Assembly (NCBI GenBank): GCA_024734495.1
Contig: JALMQS010000225.1
Coordinates: 13,421,573 to 13,485,572, forward strand
DNA length: 64,000 nt
Direction of reading: 5' to 3'
Source: Forficula auricularia
Lineage: Eukaryota > Arthropoda > Insecta > Dermaptera > Forficulidae
The translations under genes were made by a program, and so were the position numbers. The stretch's first letter is position 1, and every line of letters starts with the position of its first letter. The notes beneath the pieces were generated by a model that made no database searches, was not told the DNA's origin, and was given only the letters and a program-made list of their open reading frames with translations. Below are positions 52,851-63,589 of this stretch, one piece after another.

Positions 52851-53574
52851 TAGATACTTCTATAAAAGATTACTGTATATATATATTTATATATAATGCT
52901 CGGTAACTTTTTGCCTCTAAATAGCTTAATGGCTCATGACACTTGATAAGTATACCAATTTAAAAAAAATCGTTAGTGCGGTTTTTGAGAAAATAAAAAA
53001 AAATAAAAATCTTTGATGTGAATGTCAACTTCCGGTGTTCCGATTTCAAGCAAAAACTTGCTGTATCCCTTCTAGTCTATATCGAGCTTAAGTTTAGAAT
53101 ATCGTAGCTCTGAGATTTATGGTTGCGAAACCTAAGGGGGGTACATTCTTACGAACGTAAACATTAACTTCCGGTACATTTATTTTAGCCAAAATCATGT
53201 GGTACTTCTTGTAGCCTCTAGATAGCTTAAGTTTCAAATTTCAAAATGAATAGTAATCTCAATGCAAAAAGAAACTATATGTGAAATTTCTTTTTGATAT
53301 TTTCGACAGTTCTTAAGTTAGAACGTACACAAAATTTGCTAACGTATTACACTGTTAAAAAAAATCTAAATTTATTATATGTTTACAATACAAATAGAAA
53401 TGAAATTTTCAAGTAAAAAAAAATAATTATATATTATATGGGTAAAATCACATAAACTCATTGCAAAAATACAAAAATAAATAGTAACTACTTTTTTTCT
53501 TGTATTAATTAGACACGTATTATTAAAAAATATGTTGTAAGATTACAATACTGGTATGTAATATTATTAAAAAG

Positions 53575-53835
53575 TTGAAGACAATAAAAGAGTGTGTTTT
53601 CTGCTAGAATTATAAATTTTTAAATTTATTTACAATCGTCATAATTTTGAAGGAGACAATAAAAGAGTGTGTCTTCTGCTGGAATTATAAATTTTATTTA
53701 TTTATAACGAGACTATAGTTTCGAGGGCTTTGCCCTCTTCAGCAGTCTATTATAATGGTTTCACAGGAATTCATTTTCGTCATAATTTTGTTACTCTCGG
53801 CAAAAAGAAACTTTCAATTTAATTACTAAAAAGTT
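53575..53835 (-). mobile_element. Hammerhead elements, tandem partial copies
   Basis: The GACAATAAAAGAGTGTGT start occurs twice (53580 and 53650). The second runs through a minus ribozyme to the inverted tail CTCTCGGCAAAAAG at 53800. The right half of the pair is deleted. Confidence 0.7.
53700..53756 (-). ncRNA. Hammerhead ribozyme with core mutation
   Basis: CTGCTGA in place of CTGATGA (53745-53739), so A6 is C. The rest is identical to the intact copies. Expected inactive. Confidence 0.7.
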
Positions 53836-54068
53836 TTGAGACCAGACTTCCCATTTCTTTTAGTAAAATTGTATAAGAAATTTTTAACAGTGTAGCTATC
53901 CAACGTACTTAGAGACATTTTGACAAAATAATTAATATCTCGTAAAAAATAATTTTTTTGGTGTTCACTCTTTATAGGTTTTTGAGCCGTTTTTTAGATA
54001 TTTTGAAAAAACGAAAAAAAACCCATTTTTTTCATGAATGATTAGTGATTACAATATTTGACCATATC

Positions 54069-54288
54069 CAGTGGCGGATCATAGGGTAAGCGGAATGAGA
54101 GGCTGCGGGGGGCCCCGTGCTTTAAGGGGCCTCCCAAAAGGCCGATTGTTTTAAAGTGTTTTCTTAAGCATTGTTTTATAACACTTGTATTCAATTTTGT
54201 TAATAAGTACCAAAATTTGGATATAATCGTTCATGGTTCAGAATTTTTTTTTATTTTCGGCCCCGCCACTTGACTTGATCCGCCACTG
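54069..54288. mobile_element. hAT MITE with exact 8-bp duplication
   Basis: CAGTGGCGGATCA ... TGATCCGCCACTG, flanked by ACCATATC (54061-54068 and 54289-54296). 220 bp, non-coding. Confidence 0.9.
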
Positions 54289-54429
54289 ACCATATCTATA
54301 GAAAGATGGTTGAGTGTTTCGAATTTTGAATTTTTTCAAAATTCGAACTGTAATTCCTGCTATTACTTGCGAATTTTGACACTCGGGTCGTTTAAAAGTT
54401 TGGCCACCCCTCCAAATATATCAATCTCT

Positions 54430-54900
54430 CAAGTTGAGTTCTCTCTTCAGGGAAACTTCAATGATAGTAGAGAGTCGAGGGTAGGTAGGGGTGGCTGCTC
54501 GGCTAATTCCTTTCTCTTAAGGGGGTTGTTTTCGTCCCCTTGCAGCCAGCCAGTCAGCCAGCCTACTACCCTCTGTTCTTGAATCGATCGTGAATGCTGA
54601 ACGATTTGCATTACAATATTTCTGCCATTAGCATGTCCAAATAACCCAGATAGACCCTACACCCCCCCCCTTCTAAAATTTGTCTACTCCTTTCTTCATA
54701 CACAACACTATTCTCTCTCATCCCTATAACTATAGCCAGGTACTCGATCGATTCCCACTGTTTTTATTATATATATATTATGCTAATTCTCTATGTGTAT
54801 GTTACGGTAATTATTTCTGTCCATATAATGAATGCAGATGGCGTACGCTGATAGCCAATTCTCAATCATTACTACTATACTACTATTAATAATAATACTA
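54430..54900. other. GC-enriched unique sequence
   Basis: More complex than its surroundings, with CAGCCAGCCAGTCAGCCAGCC and a C-run. No splice-consistent ORF or paired repeat was found. It may be regulatory or part of a gene beyond the window. Confidence 0.25.
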
Positions 54901-54975
54901 AACAATACTATATGAAACTAAGTAAAAGAAACATAACAAAATACATTCCTCGATTCATTTATCATTTTGTTTAAT

Positions 54976-55002
54976 TTATATCTATCTATCTATCTATCTA
55001 GG
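54976..55002 (+). repeat. (CTAT)n microsatellite
   Basis: About six units of ATCT. Confidence 0.8.
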
Positions 55003-55139
55003 TATCTTTACTTATAATTTATAATAATAATCGATCGGCTTGCGCGACGACGTCGATGTTAATTTTTTTAATTTTAAAACTCAATAATAGTTCATGCCAA
55101 ATAAAATTTATCAAAATTAAGAAATTTAAATTATAAGAT

Positions 55140-55440
55140 TGAAGTAATTTTTGGAGACTGACTGATAAGTGAATTGAGTGGATATTGATGAGGCAGTCCA
55201 AAAAAGAAGATAATTTATACTATCTTGTTATTCATAAATCGACGTTTCGGGGGCTATTCCTCCTTCTTCATTTTGTGATAATTTTGATTGTAATTATGGC
55301 CAAATCCCATTTTAATTGATTACAGACCCTGAAGAAGGAGGGAATATCCTCCGAAACGTTGGGTATTGAATAAAAATATAGTATAAATTATCTTCTTTTT
55401 TTGGACTGCCTCATCAATATTTACTCAATTTAAATTATTA
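55140..55440. mobile_element. Paired-hammerhead element, ACGTCGG subfamily
   Basis: GGCAGTCCAAAAAAGAAGAT at the left is inverted at about 55390-55415. A degenerate minus motif at about 55283-55248 faces an intact plus ribozyme. 'TTGAGTGGATATTGATGAGG' is inverted at the outer edge. Confidence 0.75.
55316..55372 (+). ncRNA. Type I hammerhead ribozyme (CTGAAGA/ACGT)
   Basis: CTGAAGA at 55329-55335, extra A, GGAGG/CCTCC, GAAAC at 55353-55357, GTT triplet. Confidence 0.8.
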
Positions 55441-55734
55441 TTTAAAAAAAGTCCACTAATTGTGACAAATAATTTGTATTAAAATTAGGAAATTTAAATT
55501 ATTATGAATTATTTATTATATAACTTTTTGAGGATATATTTTTCATAGAAACGTCCCTAGTGACAATATATTTCTTTTTAATAATACCTTTAACTTGTGT
55601 TGCAACAAAAAAATGAGAGCCATTTCTTGAGAATATATCCTCAAAAGAAATTTAATAATTATTATAAAAAATTCTCAAATTAAGTATTATTAATATATTA
55701 AATTATTATTTTAAAATTCCACTACGGAGTCCAG

Positions 55735-55792
55735 GGCATAGCCCCTTGACCAATAAAATGTCCTCCGAAGGCGGGTTTCGCAGCTGGTAAAT
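55735..55792 (+). mobile_element. Decayed Helitron 3' end
   Basis: 'GTCCAGGGCATAGCCCCTTG' and 'CTCCGAAGGCGGG...CGCAGCTGG' correspond to the hairpins and terminus at 25142-25222. Confidence 0.45.
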
Positions 55793-55899
55793 ACGTATCA
55801 GAATAAGAGAGAATCTAATTTTCAAGACAGTTTTTCAAAGGCAAAGTCATTTACGTAACGCCCATATGGCTACATTTCTTAAGATCTCGTTAGATGTTT

Positions 55900-57130
55900 A
55901 TTTTTTGAGATGTGGAAGTCACCCCCCCCCCCCCACGCTAAACCGCTTTTAGTCGCCTATTACGACAAGCAGGGGATACTGTGAACCAATTCTACCCCGG
56001 TTAATAGGCTGAAAAACTAAATAAAAATAAATGAATCACGACAGATTCTCAGCAGGAGAACGGAAGTTGGCCAATACGTAATTCTAATATACATATTTCC
56101 TTGAAAATACAATTATTATTTTTTTTTCGTTTTAGTTTAATTTGGAAATAAAATAATTTATTTTGATAAAATTTATTTTAAAAAATTAAAAAAGATTTTT
56201 ATTGAAATTCTATAGAAAAGTTTATAGTAAATTATTTTCTTAAGAAATCCAATCGATTGTCAATCTGTTTTGGTGAATTGAACCATTTAATTTCCGATTT
56301 TATATACTATATATTTTTCAATTCTTTAGTATTCCATTCATTCTTTACTTTCTTTTATTCTATAATAGTGTGTGTGTGAGTTGTGTTCCGCTTAGTAGCC
56401 TTTTTTAAATAGAAATACTACACTACTCTATTGTAAGTAGAATAGAAAATAAATTAAAAGTGTTTATAATTTGTAAAATTTTGGTAAAATTGTTTAAATA
56501 CTAGAAATAATTTTTGAATTGTCCATTTCACAAATATTCAAACGTTTCGGTTTATCTAAATAAATAAATAAACTGATGAGGCCATCCACATGACTTTACC
56601 ATAAACCCGTCCTCTTTATTTAATATTTAAAAAAATAATTTATAATCATTTACAAATTTTTATTCTATTAAATTATTTTTCAACCCCCCCCCCCTCTCGC
56701 CTATTAATTAATTCACTCACATATTTTCAAATATTTCTTTTTTACTTTACGATACAGGGTATGGTCAAGTATTGTAATCGTGCATGAAAAAAGTGGATTT
56801 TTCCTTCTTTTTTTCGAAATATCTCAAAAATGGCTTAAACTATTTTGATTAAAAAAATTGAGCGAAACCATGGCATTTCGCTCTACAAAAAAGCTCTAAT
56901 AAATGAACATTGAAAAAATTATATTTTTCGAGATAATAATTGTTTTGTCAAAATGTCTGTTAGTTTGTCTGTTAATCTGTCTGTTAGTTAGGCTGTGCGT
57001 TACCAAATTTTTGTGGACGAGCTAGCTCAAAAACTAGTGTGAATATCGAAACCAAATTTCACACATAGTTTTGGTCCATTGAGATTAAGAGCTGATTAGA
57101 TTTTGGTGCATATCAATCAAAAATTAAGGG
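55900..57130. other. AT-rich interg. sequence with a few repeat scraps
   Basis: A C-run at 55921-55934, a hammerhead-like scrap near 56540-56580 and fold-back-family fragments after 56740. No gene. Confidence 0.35.
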
Positions 57131-57694
57131 GGGTGGAAGGGGGTTAAAAATTAAAAATCTAGGCCGTTTGAGTAAACTCAACCAAATTTTGTATACATAA
57201 TCAGTGGGACTCCAGAAGTATAGAATTGTAAAAACTAACCTCCCAAAATGGGGGGAGGGGGGTGTATAGTCCCTAAATATCGGTAACCAGACATATATCT
57301 ACGTAAAAGTAATTTTTATCTATTTAATCATATATGTATTTGCCCTAAATTTTTAAACTTATTTATAGTATTTTCTACCTACCATTTCTTGGATTACAAT
57401 AAAAAATAACATAGATATTTTTATTTTTTTAAAGAGGAAGTATCTCATTAAGGTAAGATAACGAGCACCCACCTGGAAACATCTCACTGAGTTGTTAATT
57501 AAAGTCAACTTAGCAATCAACATGAAATAATGTTGTTTCTCAAGCCTATTCATTAGCATTAGAAATAAAAAAATTGTCATTCACACTGACACATTTGATT
57601 GCAGAGATTTCAGAGAACGGCCTGAAATATCTTCCTATTTTTAAGAATTCCATTAAAAAATAAAACCGGACCCATTTAGGGCCAGTTAGCATGT

Positions 57695-57870
57695 CGGTTG
57701 GTAAACTCTTTTTAAACGTTGGCAAAATGTAAAACCTTAGAATTCACATTGTGCCCGGTGGGATGGCCAATCAGATGAAGTGCCTGTCATCTGATTGACC
57801 ATCCCACCGGGCACAAGGTGAATTTAAGGTTTTACCCTTTGTAAACTTTTTAAAAGAGTTTACCAACCGA
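57695..57870. repeat. Fold-back element
   Basis: GTTGGTAAACTCTTTTTAAA is inverted at about 57843-57866. GTGCCCGGTGGGATGG and its inverse meet near the centre. Confidence 0.85.
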
Positions 57871-57899
57871 CTACAACTGATTCTTAGTGTCAATACAAT

Positions 57900-58178
57900 C
57901 CACAAAGAGAAACAAAGAGGTTGTCCTCTGCTTGATGCAAACAAGCATACACGCATATATATCGAGGTTATATATCCGTATATATATATATTATTTGTTT
58001 GTTTGAGACTATAGTTTCGAAGACTTGGTCTTCATCATCAGATATATATATATGTGATCAGATATATCAGATATATATGTGTGTATGTTTATTTGCATCA
58101 AGCAGAGGACAACCTCTTTGTTTCTCTTTGAGAATCAACAACTCTGCTACTCTCGGCAAAACAAAAACTTTTCAATTA
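57900..58178 (-). mobile_element. Hammerhead element, 12-bp duplication, GAGGTTGTCCTCTG subfamily
   Basis: TGTCAATACAAT flanks both sides exactly (57888-57899 and 58179-58190). AGAGGTTGTCCTCTGCTTGA at the left is inverted at the right, followed by the tail CTGCTACTCTCGGC. One ribozyme; TA-rich loop. Confidence 0.88.
57996..58050 (-). ncRNA. Type I hammerhead ribozyme
   Basis: CTGATGA (58041-58035), extra T, GAAGAC/GTCTTC, GAAAC, AC-TATA-GT, GTC (58009-58007). Core intact, identical to 3895-3955 apart from flanks. Confidence 0.85.
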
Positions 58179-58534
58179 TGTCAATACAATGTCTGTTTTT
58201 CGGATCCATATCCGTATAGTTTGTGTTCATTCTTGAGTATGAACATCTGTGCTCTAATTAATTATGGCTAGTAAAATGAACATATTTTCTGATAAATTAA
58301 GTGAGTTAATGAAGACAAGTACGGATCACAGTTTTTCAAAATAAATAACATTCTTGATAATTTTATTACCAATTTTATTTATTTTAATATATAATTTTAT
58401 TACAAACTTATATAATATAATGATTATTAAAATAAAGAAACGATAATGAATAATAATGTTTTATTTTCGTAACATAACCTCATTATTAGTTAACAAGCAG
58501 AAGATCTGGTAAAATTTTAGTGCCGATAAAATTT

Positions 58535-58583
58535 TGCCACCCTAGGCCCAGACCTCACGAGCCTAAGCCTAAATCCATCACTG
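58535..58583. repeat. hAT end, related to 33853
   Basis: Reverse complement starts CAGTGATGGATTTAGGCTTA, like the left end of the hAT at 33853. Solo end. Confidence 0.5.
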
Positions 58584-58599
58584 GATCATAATTGATTCT

Positions 58600-58760
58600 T
58601 CCCCATCCCAAACCCGACCAACCGCCCCAAACGAAAACATTACTTATATAAGCCCCCCTCCCTCCAGCGGCCAGCCGAGTGCTAACGGAGCCGCCCGAGG
58701 TCCGGAGGAGTGGTGGACCTAGGGTGGGGGTAGGGGGGAGCCTCTCGCCCACCTGAATAA
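58600..58760. other. GC-rich island
   Basis: TATATAAG at about 58646 lies 30 bases before a G+C-rich block (CCAGCGGCCAGCCGAGTGC). Could be a core promoter, but no exon follows. Confidence 0.25.
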
Positions 58761-58999
58761 TGCGTTGTGGACGTTTTTTTTCCGCTCAATGAGCGTTTTT
58801 GTTCTTTGAGGCTAACATATAAATATAAATAAGAATGAATTTGATATCTCAAGAATTTTGAAATATACTATTATATCTACTGTATTTCAGTTTTTGGTTA
58901 GCCATACAGCAGGATGCCTAAATTAATTTTAAGATAATCTCTTCGCTTAACTTTATATATATTTCTAAAGAAATATGTTTTGATGAATGTACTACATTA

Positions 59000-59492
59000 C
59001 AGTAGAACCTCGTTTATCCGGACTAACTAGGACCAAAGGCATATAATAGAAAATATAATTGAAAATCCGGATTACCTGGACATATGGGTAATAAAAACAA
59101 AACAAATCCTTAAATAAGCGAATTTGAATTTGAAAAAAAACATGTTTTACATCAAAATTACATAGAATTGTTTAAAAAAATACATACATTAAAAAAAACT
59201 TTTCACTTCACTTCATTATTATCGAGAGATGAACCGCGATTGGAATTAATTGTACACCGTCTTTGGAATTATGTGTAATTATTTTGGAATTCATTAGATA
59301 ATGCCCTTTCATCTATTGTCTTCTACTTGGAAATGAAAATGGAAGTGGAAGTAGATGTACACGATATTAGATCGCGGTTCACCCCTCGATTATTATCTAT
59401 GTGAATATTTATTAAAATAAAAAGGTGTACAAATCCGATCTTGATAATCCTGAGGTCCGGATAATGATGGCCGGATAAACGAGGTTTTATTG
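59000..59492. mobile_element. pogo/Tigger-like MITE
   Basis: CAGTAGAACCTCGTTTATCC is inverted at 59471-59492 and TA lies on both sides. The interior is broken by MITE family A copy 3. Confidence 0.8.
59223..59388. mobile_element. MITE family A, copy 3
   Basis: 166 bp, same length as copy 1, opposite orientation. ATTATTAT flanks exactly (59215-59222 and 59389-59396). Confidence 0.88.
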
Positions 59493-59529
59493 TAGTTTCA
59501 AATGAGGAACCAAAAATGATTTTGAGTTT

Positions 59530-60290
59530 CTTTAACCGACTTCAAAAAAGGAGGAGGTTCTCTATTCGATTGAATTTTTTTTTTTTTTTTTTTTTTTTTT
59601 TGTGCCTATGTTACCTCATATCTCCGCCAATTGTTAACCGATTTTGAAAATTTTTTTTGCATTGGGTCCAGTCTACCTTCCGATTGGTCCCATTTTTTTT
59701 CGATTTTTTTTCATAGGTATTAGACCTTTTTTATTAGGTTTGTTTAGGTTTGTTTAGACCTAACCTCTTTGTTTATGAACCGATTTCGATGGTTCTTTTT
59801 TTATCCGAAAGGGGTGTCTTAGGGATGGTGTCATATTAATTTGGTCAAGTTCTGATGATATAATCACTATTAATAACATCACTAAAAAGAGAAAAATAAA
59901 AATTTTTAAGAAAAAATAAAAACCGACTTCAAAAAATTAAGTGCAACAAATAAAATACACTAAAAGGTATAAAATAATTATTATCTTATTTAGTTACAAC
60001 TAAACGACGAAATATTAACACGAAATTACTTTTTGAAGTTGGTGCCAAACATATACCTTTTATGAATCGCACTCGACGGATCTTACTTAGTACGTTTGGC
60101 GGGTACGCTCGCTTATAGGTATAGTTTGTTTGGCACCGACTTTAAAAAGTAATTTCGTGTTAATATTTCGTCGTTTAGTTGTAACTAAATAAGATAATAA
60201 TTATTTTATACCTTTTAGTGTATTTTATTTGTTGCACTTAATTTTTTGAAGTCGGTTTTTATTTTTTTCTTAAAAATTTTTTATTTTCTC
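59530..60290. repeat. 'ACCGACTTCAAAAAA' repeat, copy 2
   Basis: The mirror-image of copy 1 at 48128-48850, including the palindrome (about 59925-60255) and the T-run at 59575-59601. Confidence 0.8.
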
Positions 60291-60299
60291 CATTTGTTC

Positions 60300-61200
60300 A
60301 AGCGATATCATTCACAGAAATAATATTATAAATAAAATTTACTACTACTAAACTAAACTAGATTTACTAAACAGGTTCACTGGTATGCCATCTTCAGTAG
60401 TAAATTAGTCGTTATATTTTAGAAATTATCCAATTAATCATCACAGTCTCCATCTAGTAACAGAGATATTATCATGTTTTGGAAGAATTTTTTTTCTGTT
60501 CCTAATAGTTGAATATTGAAGTTGTCGAATGCGAGTGGGTGGGTGGGTGAGTTGCCGGAATGCGCACTTCCTTCCTGGTCTCGTTCAGGAAACGAACTCC
60601 TTTTGCACAAGTGGCTTTTTTTTAGAAATAATTAATCAAATCAAAGAATTTAATATTAAATGAATGAAAGTTAAGTTATGAGAGAGGCAGAACAAGGGCT
60701 TTAGACCTTAGAGAAAGAAAGAGAAAGTGACAATAAATTTATGATTTATTTACGAGAGACAGACAAAGAAACAGAAAAAGAGAAAGACAGGGAGGCAGAA
60801 GGGGGACGAAAGAAAGAAAAATATCAATAAAAATAATATTCGATTATAATATATAATTCCAAATTGTGAAAAGTTATGGTCATCACCGATACTCTGATTT
60901 ATTTTAGCGTCAAATTTTTTAAAAAGTCTTCAAAAATGCTTTTATAAAATTTATTTGGTATTGAGGAAAGTCGCGATAAGCGCGATATATTACATATTTT
61001 CAATATTATTTTTAATTTTAAATTCATTTAGTTTTAAAATCTGACCCAATACTTTTCTTTTAAGTTAGCTAAGCTATCTTTCTTAGGCACAGGGCCTTTG
61101 TCTTAACCACACACCCATAGTAAAAACACAACTTTTTTATTATATTACAAAATTAATAACATTGATATATTGAATATTTCATTATTCGTGTCCATGATTA
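60300..61200. other. Intergenic sequence, nothing firm
   Basis: A GTGGGTGGGTGGGTGAG run near 60532 and a purine-rich stretch at 60690-60830. No ORF or paired repeat. Confidence 0.35.
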
Positions 61201-61249
61201 ATAATTAAAGGAATCGTAGGGAGTTGGAATTGACATTAAATTAAATACA

Positions 61250-62401
61250 CTGGCTAAAATGGGTGTATTTCTGGACGTTAAACAGGCGTTTGATAAAGTT
61301 TGGCATGAGGGACTCCTCTATAAAATAAAAAAAATATTTCCTGACCAACTCTATTGGATACTAAAATTTTACCTGGAAAATAGATGGTTTCAAGTAAGAA
61401 CTGAAAACGAATTCTCACAATATCATCCAATCAAATCTGGGGTACCTCAAGGGAGTATTCTTGGACCGTTTCTTTATTCTATATTTACTGCAGATATACC
61501 TAATCATGATGATCTGTTTATTGCAACTTACGCAGACGATACTGCTTTAATGGTCTCAAATTCTGATCCTGGAGCAGCATCAAATAAACTTCAAGAATAT
61601 CTCGACAACACCCAAAATTGGTTTCATAAATGGAGAATACAAGTTAATGAAGCAAAATCGACTCATATTTCGTTCACAAATAGAAAAATCATAAGCCCTC
61701 CTGTATACTTAAATTCTAAACAAATTCCATACAGTAATTCAGTCAAATATCTTGGAATGCATCTGGATCAAAGACTTACATGGAAAAACCACTTGGAAAA
61801 AAAGAAACGAAATAAATATTAAATACAAAAGGATGTACTGGTTACTAGGCAAAAACTCACAGCTTGCCTTAAAAACTAAAGTTCTATTATATAAATCAAT
61901 TCTCAAACCAATATGGTCATATTCGTGTCAAACCTGGGGAACTGCTAGTGAGTCCAACATCAGTAAAATCCAAAGAATACAATCAAAAATATTAAGAGGT
62001 ATTGCGAATGCGCCTTGGTACTTCACAAACTAAAGTCTGCATAGTGACCTTGTTGCCCCTTCTGTTAGAAAGGTAATCCTGGACTCGTACAACAAACATA
62101 TCAAAAAACTCGAAAACCATTCAAATATATCAGCCATCAATCTCCTGGACAATAGTCAAGTAACTAGGAGACTTAAGAAAAATCATATTCTAGACACCGA
62201 GGAGCGCGCCATTCTGCACAACTGGACTAATAAATTCAATTAAGGGTGACTTCGATGGAAGACTTCCCTTTCATGTGTATAAATGACAAAGTATTGTGTA
62301 TGTGTGTTTGTTAATCAATTTTATCAAATTTACTTATAACCTGTTCAAATGGTTGATTGTAAATAAATTATAAATAAATAAAAAATAAATAAATAAATAA
62401 A
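61250..62401 (+). mobile_element. 5'-truncated Jockey-type non-LTR retrotransposon
   Basis: 1152 bp, flanked by AAATTAAATACA (61238-61249 and 62402-62413). It keeps the 3' half of the RT gene, a short 3' UTR and an (AAAT)n tail. The 5' part, including gag and endonuclease, is missing. Confidence 0.88.
61253..62245 (+). pseudogene. Jockey-type reverse transcriptase, C-terminal half, frameshifted
   Basis: The first frame reads GVFLDVKQAFDKVWHEGLLY, IKSGVPQGSILGPFLYSIFT and ATYADDTALMVSN, so the catalytic YADD box and the preceding 'SGVPQGS' block are intact. VKYLGMHLDQRLTWK follows. A shift in the A-run near 61800 changes frame; the next part has LLYKSILKPIWSYSCQTWGT. A stop (TAA, 62032) precedes a last segment resembling the normal C-terminus (APSVRKVILDSYNKHIKKL). 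Not functional. Confidence 0.88.
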
Positions 62402-62427
62402 AAATTAAATACAAAGTTTTTATTTAA

Positions 62428-62478
62428 ATAAGAATACGTTTCGTTGCTGGTTCGCAACTTCTTCAGTGAGTCATTTAT
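62428..62478 (-). ncRNA. Type I hammerhead ribozyme (CTGAAGA/ACGT)
   Basis: CTGAAGA (62466-62460), extra A, GTTGC/GCAAC, GAAAC (62442-62438), GTA triplet. Stem I is weaker than in its partner. Confidence 0.75.
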
Positions 62479-62499
62479 TAAACTCCAGAAAAATAAGTT

Positions 62500-62558
62500 T
62501 AATAAATGAGCCACTGAAGAAGTTGAGAACCAGCAACGAAACGTTTGGCTTATTTAAA
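62500..62558 (+). ncRNA. Type I hammerhead ribozyme (CTGAAGA/ACGT)
   Basis: CTGAAGA at 62513-62519, extra A, GTTG/CAAC stem II with one internal mismatch, GAAAC at 62538-62542, GTT triplet. Stem I is about 11 consecutive pairs (AAATGAGCCA with TGGCTTATTT). Confidence 0.82.
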
Positions 62559-62997
62559 TAAAAAACTTTGTATTTAATTTAAAGTCAAGTCCAACTCCCT
62601 ACGATTCCTTAAATTGATATATTTATTTTATTTACGAATAAGGAGGTCCTTTCGACGCCAATGTTAAATAAAAAATATTAGATTATAAGTATAACTTAAT
62701 TTTTTTTATAATAGTTTAGCTCTATCTATGCTTTGGTGAAGTTTGAATCACACATTAGCTAGCAAATTTTTTAAAATGTAAACATTTAGTCTTATGGAAA
62801 ATTAAGATCTTGACACTTTCTCTTGAATTATACTACTAATAGTTGAATAGATAAAGTTAAAAAAACAACTAAAAATTAGCTTTTTGAAACATGCAGGTTT
62901 CTTTTTTTGCAATAAAATATATCATTGACCGACGAATTTACTGAGATATTTACTTTAAAAAATCATATAAATGATATGTTTGGATGTAAACATAAAC

Positions 62998-63339
62998 TTA
63001 TTGGATAAAAATACTTGGTAGGTTTCACATTAAGATATTAGTAAAAAAATAAAAGGAATTTATTTTTGGAGAATCTTTAATCTCGATATATATATTTCGG
63101 GTGACTAACCCACCTTCAGGAGAAACAGAAAGTAACTGACCTGGATAAGTCGAAATCGAATACAAGTCAATGGTAAAATTTATTTTTTAAGATAACAAAA
63201 GGGTAAATATTAAAAATTAGTGGAGGGAGAAAAGGTAGGGAGTATACTTTTGTTTAATTTTGAATGGCCTTTTGAGAAATGAGGATTTCGAATTTGAATA
63301 CAACTCAATGGTAAAATTTATTTTTAAGATAACAAAAGG
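62998..63339 (-). mobile_element. Hammerhead element, TAGGTTTCAC subfamily, 12-bp duplication
   Basis: GTAAACATAAAC flanks both sides exactly (62986-62997 and 63340-63351). 342 bp, with an internal direct repeat (TCAATGGTAAAATTTATTTT at 63169 and 63306). One minus ribozyme. Confidence 0.88.
63083..63132 (-). ncRNA. Hammerhead ribozyme with A9 change
   Basis: CTGAAGG instead of CTGAAGA (about 63118-63112), stem II GGG/CCC, GAAATATATAT. Probably impaired. Confidence 0.6.
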
Positions 63340-63589
63340 GTAAACATAAACAGTATTAATACAACGCATTGCCAAATCATACATGAGTTATTATCAGCTG
63401 ATTTGAATAAATCAAATTAACTTTTGTATTTAATTTTTTTTATAATTATTTTTATTTCAAACATTTACGGCTTTCATACTATTTATTTTTTAATTCTATT
63501 ATTTTTCATTTGTAATTTTAACTAATTTTATTAAATATTAGATACTACATTTCTTTTGACTCAATTGGAGCGAAAGGACCTCCTTAACA

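Larger units (their letters stand above)
61205..62616. mobile_element. Paired-hammerhead inverted repeat interrupted by a Jockey-type element
   Basis: GGAATCGTAGGGAGTTGGA at 61210 is inverted at about 62593-62611, and AAATTAAATACAAAG follows inside each arm. Both ribozymes are in the part right of the insert. Confidence 0.85.
62642..63583. mobile_element. TTAA-flanked MITE, copy 4, with ribozyme insert
   Basis: Same family as 49821-50409, opposite orientation. ATAA at the left and TTAA at the right flank it. Interrupted by 62998-63339. Confidence 0.85.

Noticed and set aside
56760..57300. Possible exon near the 'GTTAGTTTGTCTGTTAATCTGTC' stretch
   Set aside because: It belongs to dispersed repeat sequence and has stops in all frames.
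58555..58752. Gly/Pro-rich minus frame
   Set aside because: Composition-driven in a GC-rich block; no splice sites or known domain.
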